Part shown: piece by piece, positions 53,667 through 64,000 of the stretch
Layout of the letters: every line of letters starts with the position of its first letter
Position numbering within the stretch: the first letter of the stretch is position 1
Assembly (NCBI RefSeq): GCF_040939455.1
Contig: NC_134108.1
Coordinates: forward strand, 80,520,001 to 80,584,000
Direction: 5' to 3'
Origin: Microcebus murinus
Taxonomy: Eukaryota > Chordata > Mammalia > Primates > Cheirogaleidae
Length of the DNA stretch: 64,000 bases
The notes under the pieces: generated by a model
Told to the model about the DNA's origin: nothing
The model's input: only the letters and a program-made list of their open reading frames with translations
The model's database searches: none
Position numbers and translations under genes: made by a program

Positions 53667-54369
53667 AAGAAACTCAGGTCAACACATTGGACTGAGGCAC
53701 TGGATTCAGGATTATTATCCATGGTCTTCTCACAGCCCTGGGATCTGTTTCTTCAAGGCCCTCCTCTCCAATACACCATTTCCTCACCCCACATGGAAGG
53801 AGGAATTTAACAATAGGAGAGGTTCATGATGTTATTTAAATAAGCCTCCTCCCAGGTCGTTCATGTTTCTCACTTCACTTGCTTCTGTGAACTGTTTACA
53901 ATGACACAATTTAGTGGAATTTTTCAGAGACCTGCCTTAACTTAATCTGAGTTTGTGTGCCTCACTGAACGTTAGTCCTCGCCCCTGAAAAGGGGTATAT
54001 TAATGTGTTACATTTTGCAGCAATTCACAATATGTCTTTGGAGAAGAGTTGTGCATTTTATATAATTTGTCAAGGACAATTTCAAAATGTGTAACATCAT
54101 CAATCTCACTGACAACATCTCTAATGGCTTCACTCTGTAGTCAGAGTTTTGCCAAATGCAAGCTAAGACTCAGACCATCACACACCTGCTCCCTGCCTAT
54201 TGTTTCAGATGCATCATCTGTTGAAAAGACAACAGAGTAGAAAAAGAATTCATCCTTGAAGCATTTCCTCTCTAATTAAGTCAACAGATGTTGTTTGAAG
54301 TCGTATACCTTGGGAATTTATTACTTCAGTTTTAAAAAGTAAGAGGAATTCACAGATCTGCCTTCACAA

Positions 54370-54431
<62 letters not shown>

Positions 54432-57200
54432 ATCAATGCAGCCAGCCTGGTAATGACATTATAGTCAAGAACTTGTGATGGTTGTCATTTTCAACACTTG
54501 AATGGCATGATTTCACTTGAGTTATTATCTGGACTTTTTTGCTCCCAGACTGGGTGTCTGATCTCCCTCTCACTACTGGAGGCTGAACAGAGCTGGCCTA
54601 GCTCAACGGGGCTTAAGGGAATGGGGGACATCGCAGGAAGTATCTCTGTGGTCTCTGTGGTTTCAGGGAGGTGGAGAGCAAATAGTAAAAGTCGAAGGTC
54701 AAAGTCAGAAATGCATAAATAAATGCGTCACAAAGGCAAGAAAAGCCTGAGGCAGGCTGCAGTTAACTGGTGCAGCCTGTGGGTCAAAGAGCCAGTGAAA
54801 ATGAGAACAAGGGCCCTGTGCTAGGAGGAAGCAAGCAAAATGACATTCTTGGGACATAGCCAAGGAAATGAATGAGCTCTTGCTGCCTTCTGAAGTGTGA
54901 GAAGCCAGCACAAAAGTGACGCCTAGTGACCTGTCTAGGCTTTAGTTTTTATTATCTGTGTCCTACTCTCCTTGCCAAAAAGGTCGAATTCAATCTTGTA
55001 TGTGAATCCTAATATATCATTATCTTTGTAATTGTTAATGTTTGTGATATAATTAAGGAATATTTGTGGAAAGATAGATAACCTTAAAAAAAACACTCTA
55101 AAGAAAACAGCTGCATAGTGAGAATATTTTCCTTTTTGTGGCAGACCCAAATAGGGCAAAGCATTTTGGGGTGTGTGTGTGTGTGTGTGTTTTAATTTAG
55201 TCTGCTCTTATTAGTTCCTAACCAAAGTATTTAATTAACATCTGTGATTGCCAACATTTGTGATAGTTATAATTTGTGAACAAATTGTCTATAGATTATC
55301 ACCATGACAAGTCCTGGTAAATTCACAAATCAAAATTTATATACAAGGAAAAAAATCTCAGCATAAAAGAATTGGATTTTTTTAAACTCTAGATCTCAAA
55401 TTATCCACCTACTTTGACAGTTTTAGTGTCTTGATTAAATATTTTATGATGATACTACTTAAGATAAAAATGTAAAAGCTAATTTATAGTGACACCTTTT
55501 TATGTAAAACGTTCCCAAGCTGATTTATTACCAGGTTGAAGCATGTCAGTGAATACAACCATTTCTAAAGTAAAGAGACTTTGCAATTTTCTTTCATATT
55601 CTTAGTCAAACAGCTTCAGCCAAACAATTTACATGAAAAACGGGGTCTTTAATTTTACAAGACTCCACTTTATTTTTCTATGATATCTCCTTAAGTTTCA
55701 GTCTTCAATTCAATTTAATACCTGATAAGCTCTGTACTAAGTAATAAATTTGGAACACTATTCGCCATTATAATTCATTTTACTACCTGCACATTTGAGG
55801 AAACTTAAGCCAAAGATTCTGGCTTTGTTCTTTTCAGACTTGATTCTTTATTTATCATCCTCTATTCAACTAAGAAGTAGTTAATCGGTTTCTAAATTAG
55901 TGCTATGTTTTTCCAGTTTTCTAATTGTCTGTTACCATCCTGGTTTTGTCTTCTATTAAATTTATTACATTACATCATGCTGAAAGGTCTTTAGAGAAAG
56001 TACACATATGTATAAAATAATTTAATCATATTTTGGGTTGGGGAAGAGGGGGTTAAGGAACTACTTCTAACAATTTCTTTTTTTTTTTTTTTTTTGGTCA
56101 AAGTCTCTAGAGAGAATAACAATTTCTTTATAGTTACATAGAACTATTCCCCAATACAATTTATAAAATAGTACTATAATTATAATATAATTTATAAATT
56201 TAGAAGCTCTAGGTAGTGATAGATGGATATTATTGCTGAGGCTTAAAAGGATTTTATAAGTAAATGGATTTCAAGGATTATTAGAGGGGAAACAAATGAC
56301 ATGGATTTTATATTGGTAGTCGTTTGTGGTACAGGCACATCAGAAGCATTATAAAGTAAAAAAAGAACAGATCAAGTCAAGAAGAGGCTGTAAGTGGGAC
56401 AAAAAGAGACAGCAAAGGTAGGCACGAGCTGAAGCAAGTGCTTAGGACACAGTGCAAGATCTTATGGGACAATGCATGATATGGGAGGCAGCAGCAACAG
56501 TAGTATGATGGGAAAGAAAGATGTATTTGGTGACAGCATTTTGGTGGGAGGGAACAGGAGAAAATAGGAAAAAGATTAAGGGCAGAGGGAGACCAGATGG
56601 TGATCGTGTTGAGCCAAAACCCAAAATATGTCGTGGACTCAAATCTTAGCTGTAAAGACCTAATGAAATGGAAAAATAATGACACAAATAGGAAAAAGTA
56701 GATTTTATTTTCATAACTTAATGTATTTACATTTTATTTTAACAAAAAGTATTTGACGTGAGCTATTGAAAAAGAGAAAGGAGATATTTACAATAAGGTT
56801 AATAAAACAGAACCAAAAGAGGGAAGGGGAGGTATACGCCAATCATAGGAGTCAACGGTGGCTACGTTTGAACATCAACCCTGGAACATAGCCCTGATGA
56901 AGGGGGAACCTTTAACAGTCATTAAACATCATTATCTGAAATTAGAGCATCTACTAAATATTTGGTAGAATAAATTTTCCTGGTGAAAACATAGTTCATG
57001 TGTGACAATGCAGGTAATAAGATATAATCACAATCATCTCCGTATTGACTTTGTGGCAAATTGAGAAATTAAATTTGCCTAACTAATTTGGAGAGCAAAC
57101 TAAGGTAAAAGCCCATGGCTAAGAATTGAGAGACAGTTCTACAAAAGCAATGACAGGAATGTCACTGTCCAAATGTATAGCTTTCTTATGGTCTGGCTTG
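53667..57200. other. Intergenic stretch with no recognised gene
   Basis: I see only a (GT)n tract at 54,373-54,428, a short GT run near 55,171-55,190 and T-rich runs near 56,080. No coding sequence or named repeat is supported. Confidence 0.6.
54373..54428. repeat. (GT)n microsatellite
   Basis: 28 uninterrupted GT units. Confidence 0.97.
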
Positions 57201-57530
57201 ATCCAAGGACACTGGTACATATTTAATAAGCACCTGTGCTGGGTACTGGCACACACTTGTGAGCAAAATAGCCATAGTCCCTGCCCTCGTGGAGCTCACA
57301 TTTGGGTAGAGGAGTCAGGAAACAAAGTAAAAACAGACACAGAAATAAAATAATCACACATTGTGATAGATGGTAAAAAGAACATTAACACGGCTATCAA
57401 GAGTTAAAGGGACTATAGAGGGGTTCTCTTGTTTAGATTCAGGGTCAGGGAAGTCCTCCCTGAGAAGACGGCATTAGGTGGAGAATATGGAGGACATGAG
57501 GTAGTGAGCAGATGCGAGGCTCAAGATAAT
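57200..57530 (-). mobile_element. L2 3'-end fragment
   Basis: CCTGTGCTGGGTACTGGCAC, then GTCCCTGCCCTCGTGGAGCT and CAGGGAAGTCCTCCCTGAGA, is the reverse of the L2 terminus. 57.5-58.1 kb holds nothing recognised. Confidence 0.75.
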
Positions 57531-58079
57531 CTTTCCCAACTACTTCCCTGCCAGACCTTCAACATGCACTGTTTAATCAGGGTCTGTGAACCTGTGTATT
57601 CTAGGCAAATGACCTGGAGTGCAGGCATTCTGTGTGGCTAATTAAGAAAATTTCATCAATCTTAGAAGCCAACAAGCTGGTTTTGAAATTCGCAAGTTTA
57701 ATCAACATATTAGCTCAAATGCAAGTTAGAGAAGGGACTGAAGAAATAGTGGGATTTAGAGAGGAGCATCATAACATATGAAGGAAATATGGAAATGTGT
57801 TTCAGATGCTTGTTTTAAATCTTAATGGTGCTACTGACAAAATTATACTGGATCCACGTCTTCCTTCCACACTCAGAGGGGTCACGTGGATCTCAGAAGT
57901 GACTATAAGCCCCTCCTGCATGGGGCAGCTCCATTCTCACAAGCCCCTGGACTGCACCAATGGGTCCTGCCAGGACTGAGGGATTAATTACCCCAATTCA
58001 CCCACATATGAGTAGCTGATGAATATCCTTAGTTCAGTAATCTAATATTGTAACTTAAAAACTGGTTCCTTTTGAGTGA

Positions 58080-58650
58080 AAAAAATTCTATTTGCATAAA
58101 AAAATTAAGAGAAAACAAATATACAATGAAAAGTAATTCTCTTCTGACCATAGTTCCAAAGTCTCTATCCTCCTTCTCCAAAGGCTTCCAATGGTAAACA
58201 GTTCCTTATGTATAATTTAAGATCTACTTAATGCACACACAAGCATTTATACTTGTATTACCCATGCAACACACACACACACAACTTAAAAACAAATGGA
58301 AGAATAGTACACATATATTCTATGCCACTTTTTCTTTCATTTAGCAATATATCTTGGAGATTATACATTGCATTTTATGTATCTTGATTTATTTAACCTC
58401 TTCCCATTGATGTTTCTATTTGTGTTCCTACTCTTCGCTATTATTAGCAGTGCTAAAATGAACATCCTGTGTAAGTATTTTTGTGCACATGTGTGAGTAT
58501 ATCTGGAGGAAAATTTTCTAAATTGGAATTTTTGAGTCAAAGGAGATGCACATTTTAAATTTTGTAACAATTGCCAAATTTTATTCTAAAGAGGGGACAA
58601 TTTATATTTCCATCAGTAGCAAATGAAAATGTCTGTGTCAAACTAGGTTG
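58080..58650 (-). mobile_element. Old L1 ORF2 end and 3' UTR
   Basis: GGAATTTTTGAGTCAAAGGA with GATGCACATTTTAAATTT, then TTATATTTCCATCAGTAGC, is the old-L1 ORF2 terminus read in reverse. A 3' UTR-like part lies below 58.33 kb. Confidence 0.7.
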
Positions 58651-58679
58651 CAAATGCTTTACTTAAATATCTGATAATA

Positions 58680-58995
58680 ATCTTAGGAAGAGGTATGTTT
58701 ATTATTACCAATTTAAAACTGAAATAACTGTGGCACAGGAAGGTTAAGTAACTTGAAAAAAGTCACACAGAATTAAATGACTACACTGGGAAGTGGGTTC
58801 AACAGTCGATGGCCTTCCTTAGCTTCAATCCCAGCTCTCACTTAAAGCTAACGATTTGGCCAAGTTGTTTATCTCAGATGTGTAGTGTCTTTATACATTA
58901 AAGGAGATAAAATGTATCTTAAAATATTAACATGAGCATAAAATGAGATAATGTAAGAAAATCTCATGCATGAAGGACTAAACAAATGTAAATTC
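58680..58995. mobile_element. Two MIR copies in opposite orientation
   Basis: 58,680-58,815 is a reversed MIR (GGTTAAGTAACTTGAAAAAA, then GTCACACAGAATTAA). 58,820-58,995 is a forward MIR (AATCCCAGCTCTCACTTAAA, then AAATGAGATAATGTAAGAAA). 59.0-60.6 kb holds nothing recognised. Confidence 0.65.
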
Positions 58996-60635
58996 ACTTC
59001 CTCCCTGTTGAGAAATATATGAATCACAAAGAAGAATAAACTATTTCACTGACAAATCTTTTCTAATAGCATGGAAATTAAAGAAGCAACTATGAGCCAG
59101 TCTAATGCTAAGCAATAAAGCCAACAGATATTAGGAGTTGTGATAGAACTCCCCTCCCTGTCTTTCTTGTAGGGAGCCTTTAATTCCAATGAGTTTACCC
59201 TTGGCCTGGCTTCTTTGCACAGTAGTATAAGTGATAATATTTCCAAGCCCTAGATGCCCGTCTCAGAGCTAGGAGGCACTAGAATTTCCTGGAACTGGCT
59301 TCCCTACCTGTTTAGGAGATTTCTCAAAGTTCTGCTTACTCTCCTCAGTCTTTGGCTAATGATAAACTGAGCACATGTCGACTTAGGAAGAGGAATTAAA
59401 GGGAATATTCAGCTCCAGAGTATGTTGTGACTTAGAGCATACCATGATTCCAAGAAAACTTTGTGCTGCTGAGTGAGACCTGGTTGTCAAAATACTTTCA
59501 TATCCCCTTCATTAAATTCTGTCTCCTTTAATATGATAAAGTGATTGAGTTAATAGATATTGAACAGCTCTTCTCTTGGGAGTGGGTCTTAGGAATAAGC
59601 AATCCAAAGAGAGCTTCCCACAGAGCACGTTAGAAATGGGCTGTGATGGGAGCAGGGCAAAGGCTGGGGCTGCAGAAAGGACTATCGTCACTCTGTTTGA
59701 TTCCTTAATGCCCAACCTAACTCATGGTTTCTCTTCTAGGGATTTATTAATAGATGGGATAAGGATTGGTAAAATATGCTGGAAACACTAACCACCTATT
59801 CCAGGACAGCCTTGAATGGACCTTTTCTTTAGGATCCATAATCCAGGACTGCACCGGGGGATGACTCATGCACCTCTTTCCTCCACACATGTTCTCTTCA
59901 TGTGTGCAGGACATTCATGAATAACCTCACTGTGCTGGCCTGTCTCTTCTCGTGTCTGAGTGGTCAGTAGAGCTGGGTAATAGGCTCCAAATGGGATGTG
60001 TGACATTTAAACATGGTGGGGCTCAGAGAAGTTACGACCACATAAAAATGTCAAAATTTAAAAATCACTGTTTTTTAAAACAAGGTTATGCAAAAACAGA
60101 CACCCTGACAACTGACTCTATTCTTCACTTCGATTCTCATGCTCACCTGATCTATTACCCTGTATCAGTGAGCCCTGATGCTTTCCTCACCCCGTCACAT
60201 CCACATTATACCCCCCACTCTATTCCCTCTACTACAAGGGCGTTAACCAGCAATGGGGTGAGGCTTAGATAGTTATCCAATAATTTTTTCCACAAATATT
60301 TACTAAGGGCTAGACATTACTTAAAGGACTGCAGTGAATATGCCCTTTCATTTCTTTGTTTCTTCCTTTCTCTATTTATTCATTTCATTTTCATATTGCG
60401 TAATTATTTTTACTTGGGAAATTTAAATTGTTGCCTTTTTTTAACCAGGTAAAATGTGTCCAATTTCAAAATAGCCAAGGCATAATGTCATATAGCACCA
60501 AAAAGTGCTTCAGTTCACAGGAGATTTCCATATAAAGTAATTTAGGGAAGAGAAATAATTGTGGATTCACAAAAAATATTTTAAATTATCTTATGGACAA
60601 AAGATTCTATTATTTCCATTAATACAACCATTGTT

Positions 60636-60998
60636 GGCCGGGCACGGTGGCTCACGCTTTTAATCCTAGCACTCTGGGAGGCTGAGGCGGGAGGATTGCT
60701 CGAGCTCAGGAGTTCAAAACCAGCCTGAGCATGAGCAAGACCCCGCCTCACTATAAAAATAGAAAGAAATTAATTGGACAACTAATATATATAGAAAAAA
60801 TTAGCTGGGCATGGTGGCGCATGCCTGTAGTCCCAGCTACTCGGGAGGCTGAGGCAGCAGGATTGCCCAAGCCTAGGAGTTTGAGGTTGCTGTGAGCTAG
60901 GATGACGCCACAGCACTCACTCTACCCTGGGCAACAAAGCGACACTCTGCCTCAAAAATAAATAAATAAATAAAAATTAAAATTAAAAAGTAAATAAA
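60636..60998 (+). mobile_element. Strepsirrhine Alu
   Basis: Full-length forward Alu from GGCCGGGCACGGTGGCTCAC to an A-rich (AAAT)n tail. The flanking 14-mers AATACAACCATTGT (60,621-60,634) and AATACTATCATTGT (60,999-61,012) form an imperfect target duplication. 61.0-62.7 kb holds only AT-rich sequence, with a possible old L1 signal from about 61.9 kb. Confidence 0.93.
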
Positions 60999-62779
60999 AA
61001 TACTATCATTGTACATTTACAAAAATGTTTCAGTGACTTGTACAAGGAAAATCTATCTCTAAATGTCCTCCGAATTTGGGAAGTCCGGATATTTTAGAAT
61101 CACATGTTTTAGTTTACAACAAATACAATTTATTCCTTCATTTTATGTACTCTGGTCAAGTTAGAGCAGTTAGTTCATACTTTAATGTACCCACCCCTCA
61201 ATCCCACATAGCAAAGGTATATACAAATATAAAAGAAAAGACCCAAAACACATGTCTGGGTTCAAAATTTATTAGGCGTCCCTGTGCTCCAGAAACAGAA
61301 ATGAAATGCAGAGCTGAGCACAACTGAGGCTGCAGCCACGCTGGTCTCCTTTCTGAAGGAGGCGGCTGGCAATCAGAGCAGGAGGTCTGAAGGTGCTCCG
61401 TGGAGATCAGCCGGCTGCAGGCAGGTTTGAAAACAGAGCAGAGGTGGGTGGGGCTCCTCCTGGTGAAAAGATGTTAAAAATCTAGAGCCAACCACTCCCT
61501 GGGCTATGACTTTGTAGAATACTTCAGAAACAAGAGGATTAAACACACCTTCCACCTAAAGGATGGTGCTAAATGTTCCTGGCCAGAGGCTGATGTCATA
61601 AGCCTGCTGTGATCAAGGGCAGGTGTCCTCTAACGCCATAACAATACCTGCTTTGGAAGTGGGGTTTAGCAAGTTGGGAGAAGGAAAATGCAAACCACCA
61701 GAGAAGTGTGAAGAAACAGAAAGAAGGGAGGAAATTCCATTCAAAATGAGGCTCAGAGCACATGGACAATTCTAATGCTAAGAAAGTAACCGTGTTGAAA
61801 AACAATTGGAACACAATTTCATTCCAGGTGAAATTTTATGAAACTGTTCTAGCCAAAACTTTACAGTAAGTATGCTTTGAATGCTTAAAGAGCAAAATGA
61901 AAAAATTATATAATTTTTAAATGAAAAATAAAAAGAAATTCAGAAATGAAACAAGTCAGACAAATTAAAAAACAAAGTGATTAGGCATCTTGGAAGTTAA
62001 AAATATATTGATTGAAATAAAAAATTTGAAAGATGATGTCAGCTTTTGGAACAGAGACAATAAAAGAAAAATAATAAATTGAAAAATATTACTGAGGGAT
62101 TTGCCCAGGCAACAGCATAGAGAATAAAACATGAAAGCATGCTAAGTAGAAAGATCATACAGTCCAGTATGCCTTGGAAAGTTCCAATTTACATCTGTTG
62201 TCTGATGTAATTATTAGTGGCACTTCTTTTAACTCCCAGATGCATCTCAGTTTAGACAGTAAATTATGTGGTCACCTAAGAAATGTATAGAATACACTTA
62301 AAGACGAATAGGACTGCCAGAAGGAACTAATGGAGAGAATCTCAAAGTAGTATTTAAGGAGAAAAAACGCTGTGTTTTCCAAAATTGAAAAAACATGTGT
62401 TCTCAAACAGACAGTGAACTCTAAGAAGCAAAAAGGATCTATAAAAATATATTCACACCTAGATGCACCATCATAAAACATGAAATACATAAGAATTAAG
62501 AGATAGTCTTACCAGCTACAAGGAGGAAAAATTACCAAGAAGAAATGGTAATTAAACAATAAACCAAGCACGTTTACATCAGCAACAATAGATACCATAA
62601 AACAATAGAGAACGATTCAAGTTAACAAGGGGAACTGGAAATTTAGAATATTAAATGCAGATAACCAGGCAGAAAAAGCAAGTTGCTGGGAGACAGACAT
62701 TCAACTTGTAATTGGTGCATATTTACATTATTGGTTTTGTAAAGAGAATAAACATACTATTTAACTTTGGGTTTTTAAA

Positions 62780-64000
62780 AATTATACTTTATAATTAATT
62801 TATAATTCATAGCTTTGTATGTTAAAAGTATTTTTGTGGAAATTAACAAATTGAATATAATGTATCTAGATATGGAAATGTAAAGGACCAAGACTACCAT
62901 GTTTCCCTGAAAATAAGACCTACCCATAAAATAAGCCCTAGCAGGATTTCTAAGCATTTGCACAATATAAGCCCTACCCCCAAAATAAGACCTAGTGATG
63001 TGCATGGCTATGCAGCCTATCTGCACAACCCATGCATTTCGTCGCACAGCAGTAAAGAAGACAAGCAGCCCTTCTCATTTGCCCCATGAGAGCTCTATTG
63101 CTCCACATGAGAAATTGGGGCCAATGGTTCTAAAGGAAATAGAGTCACAAAAAATTCAGGATGGAATTCGGAGTTTGGAGAGTTATGATGATGTTCCAAA
63201 AGAAGACAACTTAACTATATTTGAATAAATGTAGATTGTTGTGCCATACTTAAAAAAAAATAACACATCCCCTGAAAATAAGCCCTAGGGTGTCTTCTTG
63301 AGGAAAAATAAATATAAGACCCTGTCTTATTTTCAGGAAAACACGGTAGAGAAGACAATTTTGTAGAACAACAAGATTCGAAGACTTGCTCTAAGAGTGA
63401 TCAAGATGTATCGCAAAGCTACAATAGTTAAGACAGTTCTGCATTGGCACAAGAATAGACAAATAGACACATGGAACAGCATAGATACATGTATCACCAT
63501 TTGTTTCATGATAAAGCAATATAAATGAGAAAAGAATGATCTTTTTAATAATGATTCTAGGTTAACTGGTTAGCCATATGAGAAAAAATACATCTTAACA
63601 TCTTACATCACACAAGACACAAAAATCAATTTGGGGGTGAGGTGTGGGGATGGGGTATATGCCCACATGAAAAGTAACAATAAAATATCAAATAGATGAG
63701 AAAGAGTATTTTATGACCTTAGGATAAATTTTAAAAGTTTTTTAAAAATACTGATGAATGGGACATATTTAAAACTAAGAACCTCTGTTCATCAAAGGAC
63801 CCCAGTGAAAGAGTGAAAGAGAAAGCCACAAACTAGAGAAGATACTTTCAATATTTTAACCTAACAAAAGGTTATCCAAAATAAACAAATGTTTCTGTGA
63901 AGCAATATAAAATATAGACAATCCATAGAAAAATTAGAAAAAACTTGAATATAAACAAGTAATTCCTGAAAGAGAATAGAAAAATGGATGATAAGCATAT
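62780..64000 (+). mobile_element. Old L1 ORF2, interrupted by a DNA transposon and running off the window
   Basis: L1 ORF2 order is kept across the interruption. ATATGGAAATGTAAAGGACC lies before 62,896. GACAATTTTGTAGAACAACA, CAAAGCTACAATAGTTAAGA and GAACCTCTGTTCATCAAAGG lie after 63,348. All frames are decayed. It continues beyond the window end. Confidence 0.8.
62897..63346. mobile_element. 450-bp TA-flanked inverted-repeat (Tc1/mariner-like) MITE
   Basis: The left end reads CCATGTTTCCCTGAAAAT. The right end is the inverse of CCGTGTTTTCCTGAAAAT. The terminal repeats match at 21 of 23 positions, and each end is bordered by TA (62,895-62,896 and 63,347-63,348). Subterminal AATAAGCCCTA blocks also occur in both orientations. 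Inside is a 77-codon open frame (62,995-63,228) ending YDDVPKEDNLTIFE, of unknown origin. The flanks join to continuous L1 ORF2 when the element is removed. Elements with similar ends are known to me from bats and other mammals. I cannot name the family. Confidence 0.85.

Overview
This is a nuclear genomic window from a strepsirrhine primate, most likely a lemur. Seven full-length SINEs are dimeric Alus of the strepsirrhine type: the left monomer has a 'GAGCAAGAGCGAGACC' stretch followed by 'GAAAGAAATTAATTGG'. Several L1 3' ends also resemble the lemur L1 tail. The exact species cannot be read from this window.

One protein-coding gene is present: OGFRL1 (opioid growth factor receptor-like 1), on the minus strand from a CpG-island promoter at about 26.2-27.4 kb to a stop codon at 13,268. 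All seven coding exons could be placed with GT-AG introns and consistent phases. Together they give an uninterrupted 464-residue protein with a variable acidic N-terminus, the conserved OGFr_N domain and a low-complexity Ser/Lys/Glu-rich tail. A long, AT-rich 3' UTR probably follows below 13,268, but its end could not be fixed.

Layout. 1-6.1 kb: 3' intergenic, with a 5'-inverted L1 carrying a nested Alu, a MIR and an Alu. 6.1-13.3 kb: repeat-poor putative 3' UTR and flank, with a MER2 element. 13.3-26.9 kb: OGFRL1 exons and introns, with Alu, L1, MIR, L2-like and hAT remnants in the introns. 26.2-27.4 kb: CpG island. 27.4-64 kb: 5' intergenic sequence built from layers of old L2, MIR, MLT1 and L1M fragments and younger Alu/L1 insertions. 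At 49.7-51.4 kb lies a decayed processed pseudogene of CCDC112, split by an Alu and by a tiny inverted L1. At 62.9-63.35 kb a 450-bp TA-flanked inverted-repeat DNA transposon sits inside an old L1 ORF2.

No operon, CRISPR array, phage or prokaryote-like system is present, and nothing looks like a wholly new gene system. The most interesting points are the MITE-like transposon, the nested pseudogene and small splice-site or coding-repeat features of OGFRL1.
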